Program-made: the position numbers and the translations under genes
The notes under the pieces: generated by a model
What the model was told of the DNA's origin: nothing
The model's input: only the letters and a program-made list of their open reading frames with translations
Databases searched by the model: none
Part shown: positions 33,896 to 43,000 of the stretch, in pieces
Numbering within the stretch: position 1 is the first letter of the stretch
How the letters are laid out: every line of letters starts with the position of its first letter
From: Brevibacillus daliensis
Lineage (GTDB): Bacteria > Bacillota > Bacilli > Brevibacillales > Brevibacillaceae
DNA: 64,000 bases
NCBI RefSeq assembly: GCF_021245735.1
Contig: NZ_JAJISB010000018.1
Location: 57,096 to 121,095, forward strand
Reading direction: 5' to 3'

Positions 33896-35599
33896 ATGAA
33901 AAAACATATGTGGAACAGAGCCATTTTTTTGCTAACCGTATCGCTCTTGACAACAAGTGCGATCACGATAGGACCAGAGGTAATTCATGCATCAAAAGGA
34001 CAAGCTAGTTTACAGACAACCGTAAAAACAGGTGAAGCCGTAACGAATGCCAAGTCAAAAGAACAAAAAACATTTCCTAAGGAATATGAAAAGACGGTTA
34101 CTGACTTTTTGAAGAAATATACTCCCTTAAACGGTTATCAGATTGAAGGAACTCAGTATATGGAAAAAGATGAGCATAGGGAAGCACATTGGAGAGTTGA
34201 ACTAGTAGATACTAAAACCAAGAAAAGTTATGTTGATCTAGAAATCGGGGAGAAAACAGGACAAATAGTAGGTTTATATGCAAATAATGATGAATGGGCA
34301 TCTGATACATACCCCACGGAGAAACTAGCAAGAGAAAAAGCAGATGAGTTTGTAAAAATCCTTCTAGGCAAAGAAGCAGAAAATTATAAGTCGAGAGAAT
34401 GGTTGGGGGGAGGATTAGCTTCTCATTCTGATGAAAATGGAAAAAAAACCTTCCCTAGGCTTAGTGTCCACTATGAACGATATGTGAATGGTATTTCTTC
34501 CGGGAGAGGAGGAATTAGCGTTTCAGTAAACCAGGCAGGAGTGGTAACCAGATACCATGTTGATGAGGATACATCAATCGATACGGCATCCTTCCCGAAA
34601 CCTGATGATGTTATCAAGAAAGAAGATGCCGGTAAGAAGATATGGGATGCTGTCAAATTGACTCCCTCCTACTACACTGCTTTTAAAGTAGACAGATACC
34701 CTGTAAAGGTTTCTGATAAGATAGAATCCTTTCCTCTCTTAACATATAATCAGAATAATCATGTAGTTGTTGATGCGAAGAGTGGTAAGGTGGAAATAGA
34801 GGAATTTCCAAGCGAAATCAAAAGGGTGAGTATTTCGGGGGAAGGAAAAGAACTGGTTGTAAAAAATAGAGAAGAAGTAGAAAAGATGATACTAGGAATG
34901 GGAATGAATGTAGCTGGATGGGATTATAGAGAAGAGAAGGAGGATCCTTTTTTTGATGACCTGAATACTATTCAATATTCATGGAGTCAAGATGTGGAGG
35001 GAAAGGATTATCAAACAATAGGTGTTGAAGCTGATAAAGAAACTGGTAAGGTGCTACACTTTTATACAAATGCTCGCCCTGTTTATAACAAAGACAAAAT
35101 AAAAATAACGGAGGAAGAGGCACAAAAAATAGCACTTTCCTTCCTTGATAAACATGTTACTGGCACGAAAGAGCTTATTCTAAGTGAAATAGACAAACCT
35201 GGGCTTAGCGAGTGGCAACTAAAAGGCATTACACCTGAGGAAATCAAACAAATGGAAAAAAAATCAGATAATATCTATTCAGTATATTTTTATGAAGTCT
35301 ACCAAAATACCAAAGTAGTAGACCAGATCTATTTTGTGCAACTGAATGCGGAAACTGGGGAAGTTTTGCAAATGGGTGTTCCGAGTAGACCTACTGGCAA
35401 TTTACCAGAATTTAAGAAAGCAGTCTCTATTGAAAAAGCCAAGGAAGCCTTCCAAAAAGAATACGAGGTTACTCTTTCTTACGAATGGTATGACGAAGAG
35501 GGTAAAAAATTAACGACCCCTCGTCTTATTTATCAGTTGGAGAAGAAAAACAGGGGCTCCTTTTTTGATGCGATAACAGGTGAGTTCAAAACAAAATAA
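33896..35599 (+). CDS. Secreted YcdB/YcdC domain protein
   Basis: A 567-residue exported protein. A signal peptide (about residues 1-32, hydrophobic IFLLTVSLLTTSAITI) is followed by repeated PepSY-like YcdB/YcdC units, each with an L-x-I-G-x-x-T-G-x-I/V turn: VDLEIGEKTGQIVGLYANND, VVDAKSGKVEIEEF, IGVEADKETGKVLHFY and VQLNAETGEVLQMG. These domains occur in Bacillales envelope proteins of unknown biochemical role, possibly protease inhibition or calcium-independent binding. ATG follows ATGAGGTG. A strong terminator follows, so it is a single unit. Confidence 0.82.
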   Translation: MKKHMWNRAIFLLTVSLLTTSAITIGPEVIHASKGQASLQTTVKTGEAVTNAKSKEQKTFPKEYEKTVTDFLKKYTPLNGYQIEGTQYMEKDEHREAHWRVELVDTKTKKSYVDLEIGEKTGQIVGLYANNDEWASDTYPTEKLAREKADEFVKILLGKEAENYKSREWLGGGLASHSDENGKKTFPRLSVHYERYVNGISSGRGGISVSVNQAGVVTRYHVDEDTSIDTASFPKPDDVIKKEDAGKKIWDAVKLTPSYYTAFKVDRYPVKVSDKIESFPLLTYNQNNHVVVDAKSGKVEIEEFPSEIKRVSISGEGKELVVKNREEVEKMILGMGMNVAGWDYREEKEDPFFDDLNTIQYSWSQDVEGKDYQTIGVEADKETGKVLHFYTNARPVYNKDKIKITEEEAQKIALSFLDKHVTGTKELILSEIDKPGLSEWQLKGITPEEIKQMEKKSDNIYSVYFYEVYQNTKVVDQIYFVQLNAETGEVLQMGVPSRPTGNLPEFKKAVSIEKAKEAFQKEYEVTLSYEWYDEEGKKLTTPRLIYQLEKKNRGSFFDAITGEFKTK

Positions 35600-35603
35600 T
35601 TGA

Positions 35604-35648
35604 AAAGAGCGTACAGAGAGAATCAAGCCTCATCTGTACGCTCTTTCT
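35604..35648 (+). terminator. Rho-independent terminator
   Basis: AAAGAGCGTACAG pairs perfectly with CTGTACGCTCTTT; short T-rich tail. Ends the YcdB/YcdC gene. Confidence 0.8.
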
Positions 35649-35829
35649 ATATCAAGATGGTACCTACTCCATTAAGATTCCCCAGAAGTACACACATTTC
35701 TTAGCGAAGCCTAGGTGTCGGGTAGTTCACCGTAATGCAGTTTTACATATTGATAGATATAGATGTGAGATATTTCCGCGATGGGTACGATCAACTTGAT
35801 AGATACGATCAGCTTCATTTCTGAACCAA

Positions 35830-36102
35830 TTAATCCTCTTGATCCAGCCGCTCCATCATCTGGATATAAGCAATCAATTCTTCCCGCAGGACCTCCAAAC
35901 GGGAGATCCGTGTTTTTAATTCACTAAAAAAGCTGTTCATCTTTAGGCGCAATTCATTGGCAGAAAGACCATGCCAATCCTCGAGACGAGCATTCTGTGT
36001 AGCTACATGACGTTCATTATTACGTAACTGTCCGATTAATTGTGTAATTTCACTCAATGCTTGATATAACTCTGCTAATTCTAGGCGAATCCTGCTCATC
36101 AC
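35830..36102 (-). CDS. WXG100-like small helical protein, probable lipase partner
   Basis: A 90-residue, fully helical, coiled-coil-like protein. Two long helices (LELAELYQALSEITQLIGQL and FFSELKTRISRLEVLREELI) are joined by a loop with WHGLSANEL, close to the WXG100 pattern (W-x-G then a small residue). It follows the lipase gene by 10 bp on the same strand, so the two are co-transcribed. Type VII secretion substrates usually have such small helical partners encoded next to them. No C-terminal YxxxD/E export motif is evident. Role as secretion chaperone is inferred. Confidence 0.65.
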   Translation of the reverse strand: MMSRIRLELAELYQALSEITQLIGQLRNNERHVATQNARLEDWHGLSANELRLKMNSFFSELKTRISRLEVLREELIAYIQMMERLDQED

Positions 36103-36112
36103 CTAGTTCCTC

Positions 36113-37417
36113 CTATCCGTTAGCGGTGGTTGACACACCGCGGTCTGCTATGATAAAGTCTGTAGATTTTTTCTCAAGATAACTTGCTATGTCAGTAGTT
36201 GTATGTACATACCAGGAGGCAGTTTGCTCCAGTTCAGCACGGATACTAGCAGCAATGGATGAGAAGCGTCGGCTCTCACTATTTGAAAGCAAGGAGTTAA
36301 TGGTTCTGATAGCAACAGGGCATTCCTGCTCAAATTGTAGAGCATGTTGTTTTAATTGCTTTCCTACCTCCATCACTTCATCTGGATCGATCCGGATAGT
36401 TAGACCGGATCTCATCAGCCTGGCCCCTATTGCTCCCATTGCAAAAGCTCCGGCAGCACCAAGAGTGCTTGAGAGTGCATTGAACAACTCACCAGATTTA
36501 AATACGTCAAAGAATTCAGAAGCAGCCAGGTGCCGTTGAAAGAGAGGCGAGCCAGTCAATATTTCACCGGTGTGTCGGTTGTACAATACATTACTGAGAT
36601 AGCCGTCTTTATCGAACTTGTAATTTCCTAATCCGTGATAATTGGTACCAGATACTGTATCTTTAGCACGAATAAGGTTACCCCCCAAGTAGTCATACTT
36701 TTCGTTCGCTTGATCAAAACTCTTATCACCCAGATAATAGGTCGATCCGATATGACGATCATATTCTTTGCCGAAGCCTGCTCCTATTGAATCACTAGGA
36801 TGAACATAGTTTATAATCTGTTTGTCAAAAAAACCGGACTCCGCATACGCCTGCAAGTCATCAGGCAACAAATTGTACACGCTGGGTGCACTGAACGTAA
36901 TGGCATTCAGATCATGCTTTGCAGCGGAATACTGCGCTAATGCGCCTCCAAGTGAGTGACCCGTTACATCAATAGAGGCATCAGGATATTTTTCTTTCAA
37001 ATTTGTAATAAGCTGGTCTGCTCTGTGAAATTGATTTGTTTCGTAATCAAGTCTGTCCAAGATATAACTCTTTGTATTGAATGGATTGGCATACTCTGCG
37101 AACTGCTTCCACAAAGGGGCATTAAATGTTTCCTCCAGGTCCTTATATCGACCACCCACAACGTCCTTCGCATCTGTAATGGCATCATTAATGAATCCCA
37201 CACTGTCAGGCTCCGTTCCCCGATAAGCGACGACGATTTGATTGGTCTCAGGATTTCGATATACCGTAGCATCAAATCCGGAGATAGGATCATCCAGTGT
37301 GGCACCCTTTGGTTCAACCACTTCCCAGCCAGGCATTTTCTCCGAAAGACCGGGTGGATTTTTCCCATAGGCAGCCTGAGACATTATGTGGTAATCTTTA
37401 TCTGTCAGCTTACTCAT
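36113..37417 (-). CDS. Lipase (class 3) with C-terminal helical domain, candidate type VII secreted toxin
   Basis: A 434-residue protein. The N-terminal ~290 residues form an alpha/beta-hydrolase lipase domain: VVAYRGTEPDS (oxyanion region), nucleophile elbow TGHSLGGALAQ with Ser about 155, then NYVHPSDSIG and RHIGSTYYL, which may hold the acid and base. A small hydrophobic, Gly/Ala-rich segment (LGAAGAFAMGAIGARLM, about 320) precedes a helical C-terminal domain (EVMEVGKQLKQHALQFEQE ... EQTASWYVHTTTDIASYLEK). There is no signal peptide. Lipase first, helical targeting part last is the reverse arrangement known for the staphylococcal T7-secreted lipase TslA. The downstream WXG-like gene and divergent lipoprotein pair fit partner and immunity genes. 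T7 core genes are not in the window. Confidence 0.78.
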   Translation of the reverse strand: MSKLTDKDYHIMSQAAYGKNPPGLSEKMPGWEVVEPKGATLDDPISGFDATVYRNPETNQIVVAYRGTEPDSVGFINDAITDAKDVVGGRYKDLEETFNAPLWKQFAEYANPFNTKSYILDRLDYETNQFHRADQLITNLKEKYPDASIDVTGHSLGGALAQYSAAKHDLNAITFSAPSVYNLLPDDLQAYAESGFFDKQIINYVHPSDSIGAGFGKEYDRHIGSTYYLGDKSFDQANEKYDYLGGNLIRAKDTVSGTNYHGLGNYKFDKDGYLSNVLYNRHTGEILTGSPLFQRHLAASEFFDVFKSGELFNALSSTLGAAGAFAMGAIGARLMRSGLTIRIDPDEVMEVGKQLKQHALQFEQECPVAIRTINSLLSNSESRRFSSIAASIRAELEQTASWYVHTTTDIASYLEKKSTDFIIADRGVSTTANG

Positions 37418-37495
37418 TTACAATCACTCGACTTCCTCTGAATAGTTGTATTATTCTAATTATATCTGGAAATTATTATAAAGGAGATGCTTATT

Positions 37496-37822
37496 TTGGC
37501 AAAAAATAAAAAAGGGAATTTAGTCACATTCTTCCTGTCTTTACCCCTCCTTTTAGCAGGGAACGGATCAGGTGAACCTAGCGACCAAAGTCAGGTAGTT
37601 AACGAAGAGATCAAAGGAAAAGCCGAAATATTGGGAAAAAAGCACTTGGCTGATTCCTACAAACTGGATGTCGTATTTACGGAGGCAGAGGTTTTTCCTG
37701 CATTTATTAATACGATGGTTAATCTAAAGGGACATGTAGTAAATGATCCCGAGAAGAAAGTGGCTATTATGTATAACTATCAGACTTGGGAACTAATTGA
37801 ATCCATCAGACCAGCAGAATAA
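37496..37822 (+). CDS. Lipoprotein-like putative immunity protein lacking the lipidation cysteine
   Basis: A 108-residue protein with signal-like N-terminus (NLVTFFLSLPLLLAG) but no cysteine: the position of the paralogue's lipid-modified Cys (GTGCG) is Ser here (GNGSG). The mature part ends KLDVVFTEAEVFPAFINT ... VNLKGHV ... YQTWELIESIRP and is closely similar to the next gene, so the two are tandem duplicates. Translation probably starts at TTG 37496, since AAGGAG lies 9 bp upstream and overlaps the in-frame ATG at 37487. It is divergent from the lipase gene. Immunity to the lipase is inferred from location and from the lipoprotein immunity protein of TslA. Confidence 0.65.
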   Translation: MAKNKKGNLVTFFLSLPLLLAGNGSGEPSDQSQVVNEEIKGKAEILGKKHLADSYKLDVVFTEAEVFPAFINTMVNLKGHVVNDPEKKVAIMYNYQTWELIESIRPAE

Positions 37823-37837
37823 GGGAGGAATAAGCAC

Positions 37838-38164
37838 ATGTACCTGCAATCTCATAATTGGAAATGGTTACCTATAGTTCTAGTTGCATGTCTATTTCTC
37901 ATCGGTACTGGATGTGGCGCTTCTACATCTGAGGTATCAGATAAGGCTAGTATTGTGGAAGAGGCAAAAGATCGGGGAGTTAAGCATTTTAAGGATAAGT
38001 TTCAATTAGACGTAGTGTTTACGGAATCTGAGGTGTTAGATACCTCTATAGCAGATAATGTGAATCTGGCTGGTCATGTAAAAGGTAAGGCAGACAAAAA
38101 GGTCTCAATTATTTACAACTATAAAACCTGGGAAGTAGTAGATTCTATCAGACCAAAAGAGTAG
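37838..38164 (+). CDS. Putative immunity lipoprotein
   Basis: A 108-residue lipoprotein: hydrophobic signal (WLPIVLVACLFLIGTGCG) with Cys about residue 26 as lipidation site. The mature part (KFQLDVVFTESEVLDTSIAD, VNLAGHVKG, YKTWEVVDSIRP) has one helix and then strands, consistent with a small cystatin-like lipoprotein fold. ATG follows AAGGGAGGAA, 15 bp after the stop of its paralogue, so both are one operon. It would sit on the outer face of the membrane, where a secreted lipase from sister cells acts. Confidence 0.7.
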   Translation: MYLQSHNWKWLPIVLVACLFLIGTGCGASTSEVSDKASIVEEAKDRGVKHFKDKFQLDVVFTESEVLDTSIADNVNLAGHVKGKADKKVSIIYNYKTWEVVDSIRPKE

Positions 38165-38516
38165 GGTAACCGTTGCTTGGATGAATAGGATAGATAAAGC
38201 AGAACGTAATCTGTGGCTTTAAAATAAAGTTTGATAATTTAAAACAAAGTCCGATAATTTATAAAAAAGATTGATAATTTGTAATAAAGTTTGATTAAAA
38301 TCCTGTATAAATACCGGATTTTAATTTAAACAGGATTTTTCATTTTATGTTTTTGCCGATGTTGTAAAACTTTAGTATATTACTCTATTAAAGGACCAGT
38401 TAATTGAACAGCACATTCAAAGAAAAATGGATATTTATTAAGCAGAATTTATTTAAAGAATGTTTATTGTAAAAATTCCCAGTATAATGAAAAGAGTAAA
38501 TGAAAGGAGTGATTGA
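38165..38516. repeat. AAAGTTTGAT repeat array A
   Basis: This gap before the esterase holds four head-to-tail units of about 20 bp at 38213-38297: TTTAAAATAAAGTTTGATAA, TTTAAAACAAAGTCCGATAA, TTTATAAAAAAGATTGATAA and TTTGTAATAAAGTTTGATTA. A terminator-like hairpin follows at 38297-38343. The array begins TGTGGCTTT, identical to array B at 39527. Confidence 0.75.
38297..38343 (+). terminator. Terminator-like hairpin
   Basis: AAAATCCTGT pairs with ACAGGATTTT; a T5 run follows. It may terminate the lipoprotein operon. Confidence 0.7.
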
Positions 38517-39236
38517 ATGAGTACATTTGTCTTAGTTCATGGAGCATGGCACGGAGAATGGTGTTGGGATAAAATTGTCCCTTTGTTACAAGATGCTGGA
38601 CACCGTGTATTAACCTTTGATTTACCAGGTCATGGAAAGGATAAAACACCACCTTCTGAAGTGACCTTGAAAAATTATACTGACCATCTATGTAGTATTT
38701 TAGATAATGAGTCTGAAAGGGTCATTTTGGTGGGGCATAGCATGGGTGGAATTGTCATAACTCAGACAGCTGAATATCGCCCTGAAAAAATTCAATTACT
38801 CGTTTATTTATGTGCCTTTCTTCCTGAAAATGAGCAAACTTTACTTCAAATACTTGAAAATGATAAAAAAGAATCGCCACCAGCTGTCGTATTAAGTGAA
38901 GATAAAACTAATTTAGAGCTCAAAGACGATCTGATAAAGGATGCCTTTTATGGGGAATGTTCCGAAAGTGATATTTTTGAGGCGAAAGGAAAACTTTGCG
39001 TCCAACCACTTTTACCTTTTATTACACCCGTTCGCATAACGGAAGATCATTTCGAAAAAGTTCCTCGTGTTTATATTGAAACCCTTAAAGATAATGCGAT
39101 CTCCGTCATATGCCAAAGAGAAATGTACACTAAAACACCTTGCAGACAAATAATTACCCTTGATACAGACCACTCACCATTCTTTTCGCAACCGGAAGTA
39201 TTATCGTCACATTTAAAAAATTTAGTAAGTGAATAG
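38517..39236 (+). CDS. Alpha/beta hydrolase, plant-type methylesterase/hydroxynitrile lyase group
   Basis: A 239-residue cytosolic esterase-like protein. It starts FVLVHGAWHGEWCWDKIVPL, the HGxWHGxWCW signature of the MES/HNL group, with nucleophile elbow LVGHSMGGIVIT (Ser about 80) and a C-terminal LDTDHSPFFSQPEVL holding the catalytic His. The Asp may lie in IETLKDNAI. ATG follows AAAGGAGTG. It is bracketed by AAAGTTTGAT-type repeats in opposite orientations and is AT-rich, consistent with a transferred cassette. The natural substrate is unknown. Confidence 0.88.
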   Translation: MSTFVLVHGAWHGEWCWDKIVPLLQDAGHRVLTFDLPGHGKDKTPPSEVTLKNYTDHLCSILDNESERVILVGHSMGGIVITQTAEYRPEKIQLLVYLCAFLPENEQTLLQILENDKKESPPAVVLSEDKTNLELKDDLIKDAFYGECSESDIFEAKGKLCVQPLLPFITPVRITEDHFEKVPRVYIETLKDNAISVICQREMYTKTPCRQIITLDTDHSPFFSQPEVLSSHLKNLVSE

Positions 39237-39466
39237 GGATTGAAAATGAGAGCTAACTAGAGGATTTTTGAAAATTATCAAAAGGAAGTTTTGATAAAAT
39301 CTTGGACCCTGTTGAGTTTTATTGAACTGAGGGAGCATAATAACTAAAGATCAATTTTTGAAACTCTTTTAAATTTTTCGATATTACGCAATCGGGTGCT
39401 TTAACTGAGCAAGGATCACAAAAGTTATCAAACTTTTTTATAAAAGGATGATTCAATTGAATTTAG

Positions 39467-39510
39467 AAAAGCGTGTTTTGATCAATCTTTTTTTCAAAAC
39501 ACGCTTTTTC
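39467..39510 (+). terminator. Rho-independent terminator
   Basis: AAAAGCGTGTTTTGA pairs perfectly with TCAAAACACGCTTTT, ending in T5. Located 230 bp after the esterase gene. Confidence 0.8.
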
Positions 39511-39927
39511 TATTTGCTCTTTTATATGTGGCTTTGAAATAAAGTCGCACTGTTTATAACAAAGTTAAACCGTTTTAAATAAAGTTGCACTGAAATAAGG
39601 TACTCAAAATCACAAAAACGCTGGTTTGATAGGCTTTTGAAAATATTTTGATTAAACTTTTTTATAAAAATGACAGTAATACTTGATGAAAAGGTTTCTA
39701 TTTTAATCAATCTTTTTTCTAAAGACCATTATCAATACTACGTTAAATCACCTTTCAACAAATACTTTTAATCAAACTCTATTCAAAACCAACATTATAA
39801 GTTGATTTAATCAAACTTTATTCCAAGGCTACATAATCAGCTTTATCTATCCTATTTGTATTGCGTATAACCTCAATCACTACGCGAATTTTGGCATCAA
39901 TTCGTCTGTTCTCAGAAATAAAAAAAC

Positions 39928-39956
39928 GCCCGCCAATCTGCATTGTTTAGGCGGGC
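39928..39956 (-). terminator. Rho-independent terminator for the GGDEF gene
   Basis: GCCCGCC and GGCGGGC pair perfectly; on the minus strand the hairpin is followed by TTTTTTATTT. It lies 90 bp past the stop of the minus-strand GGDEF gene. Confidence 0.85.
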
Positions 39957-40047
39957 AAAAATTTGCGGATATCAGACTATCCAAAATTAGTTTACTGTGT
40001 GATTGAAATTTACACAAACGTAATTAATGGAATTTTTGAGAAAGATA

Positions 40048-43000
40048 TCAAATTTCCTGTAAATTAGCCTGCGGTAACTTCCAAGAAGCAACTACTCGAT
40101 TCTTGCCGTTCGTTTTGGCAAATATTTCCGCTCTGTCTGCTAGGCGTATTAATTCATCAACAGTTTTCGTTTTAGAGTAGCCTACGGAAGAGACTCCAAT
40201 GCTAGCCGTAACCTGATAAGGATAACCTATGGCAAATTCCTCTTCAATCTCCGTACGAAGAGTTTCAGCCAATCTGTATGCGGTCTCTCCATTTGTCTTG
40301 GGAAGAATTAATAAAAATTCTTCACCGCCGTATCTCCCCAGAATATCGTGTTGACGCAATGTCCGTTTTATTAAATCAGCTAGCTTAACGATTACGTCGT
40401 CACCTTCTTGGTGTCCAAACTCGTTGATTCTTCGGAAATTATCAATATCAATCATAATAAGTGAGAGGTCAAGCTGATATTGCAGGGAAAGATCCAGCTC
40501 GCTTTTTAATAAATCGATAAAATAACGACGTTGGTAAAAACCTGTCAAACTGTCGAATTTCATTTCCTGATAGAGCATGGCGTTAGCTATATGCGGCTTA
40601 ATAAAGGTGATCAGCTGGGAAAGTTGATCTCGAATTGTAGGTGTATCATCTGTCAGATCTAGTTGTAACACGAGCGATTCAGTTTGGTCTTGATATAGAG
40701 TAAAACGATAACTGGAACGAAGTAGTGATTTCTTACGATAATGGAGTAACTTAGCGTTCGTAATTAGTCCAGTAGGTGAATAATAAAGCCGCTCTCTGCG
40801 ATCACGCAACTTACTTCGAATGATTAATTGAGATATAGGAAAATACTCATAAAGCGAATGAGAGAGTCGCTCACAGATCACCCACAGGTCAAGTGATTCG
40901 GTGACATGCTCTGTAATTTGAAATAAGCCAAGTAGGCCAAGTGATTGATTCAAAAAGTAGTTTCGCTCATCCCATATTTTCTGCAAAGATGCTTGATCGT
41001 AAGTCTGGACTTGAGATAACTCAATCCTAGGATGAAATAACGAACTTATTTCCTCAGCTAAAGGCTCTATGGCATACTCTTTTTCTATCCGACTGTATCC
41101 ATTGATCGCACGCCGAATAAATAATCCTGCACGTTCCAGATTCCCTGTTTTTTTTGCCAGATTGGCAGAGAGACGATAGTAGTCTGGCCAAAAAAGCAGG
41201 TATCCATGTCGATTGATATAACTGGAGAACCTTCGCAAATACTCCTCCGCTTCTTCTGGTTTGTACTCAATTAGAAGGGGAATTAGCTCACGGTACGCCC
41301 AACCAGTTTGGACTCGATGAGGATTAGTTTGAATCGTTTGAGTAAATAAGCTTCTTGCTTCTAACAGCTTGTTTTGTTGTACAGCAGTTAAAGCCAAAAT
41401 AAAGAAATCAAACGAAGAGGGATTCTCTGGACAACGAAGAGGATCAATGGTCCTCCCTCTTAAATATGTCCGATAGCGATCAAATTGCTCAAATTGCTGA
41501 TAGGCTACTTCGGATAAATCCTCTTGATTAAGGCGCGATGTAAGCTCAAAAAAAGAATCATCGTCCTGCCATTCCAATGCATAAAAAAGCTGATTATAAA
41601 AAAGCTGTCTTTTTAAATCTCCCCGGTAAAGAGGATTAACTTTGTTCAATTTTTCTAAATAATAGCGGTAACCGGATACATCACCCAGATAAGATGACAT
41701 CTCCATTCCATTCAGATAGCTAATTGATAGTTTAGTAGTAAATCCGTAGCGCTTGGCAACATCGGAGCATTGCTTGCTATACCGCAAGCTAGTCCGTACA
41801 TCCGGATAAAATACATATATATTATATAACTCTAGCAACAAATCATGATGGGAGGTTTTCTCCAGAATGGATTCCAGCTTATTTAATAATGCGGATGTCC
41901 ACTCGTGTCTTTCTGGAAAATATTCAAAGAGCATGAATGTATAGCAGAGAGTTATCTCAGCAAACATTCGTGTACAGATTTGCTGATAACAAGGAAAAAA
42001 GCGATTTACATAAAATTGATGCACACGCTCTGCCCCTACGGAAGTAAGTGGAGCAAAAGGATCAGAGTCAACAAGTAAGCAAGCAGCACGTACTTGATCA
42101 TGCAAATCTATTCGGTCATCAATCAAGTATTGAAACAATTCTTGCTGCAAGGAAACAGCATCGATACGATCCGTAAACAACTCCATTCGCAGGATGCGCA
42201 AACGATCCTGATCTGCAGCTGTAATCAAATAGAGACGGCGGGCAACCTCTTCTGCCTGTTCATATAAGTGCAGTCGAATATATACTTTGTACAAATGTCG
42301 ATCCCAACAAGCAATTTTGGAACGTCCTAAATCATTTCGCAGGGAGTGGATTGTCTCTAGAATCTGTTTCTTTTGTTCCATAGATAAATAAGAACGAAAT
42401 TGTCTATAGTACTTAATCATGTAAAGATAGGTAAGCTTATTCTCTCCTGCCTGTTGGGATAAAGAGATCAATAGTTTCCACTTCTTCGGTGTAAAACGGT
42501 ATTGAATCTGCAATGCTTCCCGATATAAGGCTGTCTGTTCTGCCACTCGCACTTCCGGGAGTAATTCTGCTGTGAAGGAAGGTGAAGTGAAGATGAAGTC
42601 TTCTCCAACGAGATGAATGACACCTGCAGCAGAAAGAGCAACGAGCTTAGTCCAAAGAGCAGAAAATGATAGTTGGTTTTCTTTTGCAAACAATCGAGTT
42701 GGTATAGGGGAAGGAAGACAGTTAAGCAAACGTAATAGATGCAGCTCTTCCTCGTTTAACAGGGCTATTTTAGCTTTGATTTCTTTCTCCAAATTAAATC
42801 CTGACAAATCAATATCACGATCATTCGAAAGTTCCCATCCATGAAGTGGAGTGGAAACAATTTGTCCTTGCTCGATCAAATAGGCTAGTAAAAATGATGA
42901 ATGCCAGGCAGATATCCTCTGGTCAGATAAATATTTCTGTAAGGTTTGAAGCAAGTTTTCATTAACTTTACTTAATTGAAGTAAAAGACGTTGCCGATTC

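Larger units (their letters stand above)
39237..40047. repeat. AAAGTTTGAT repeat nest B and flanks
   Basis: An 811-bp non-coding, very AT-rich stretch. Three plus-strand units lie at 39527-39590 (GGCTTTGAAATAAAGTCGCA, TTTATAACAAAGTTAAACCG, TTTTAAATAAAGTTGCACTG). Minus-strand units appear at about 39426-39446, 39485-39500, 39648-39666, 39703-39722, 39765-39785 and 39813-39830 (ATCAAACTTTATTCC). The last contains a 17-bp exact inverted copy of AATAAAGTTTGATTAAA from array A. Terminators lie at 39467-39510 and 39928-39956. Confidence 0.7.

Noticed and set aside
38213..38297. Short direct repeats as a CRISPR array
   Set aside because: Units are ~20 bp, adjacent without unique spacers, degenerate, and no cas genes are present.
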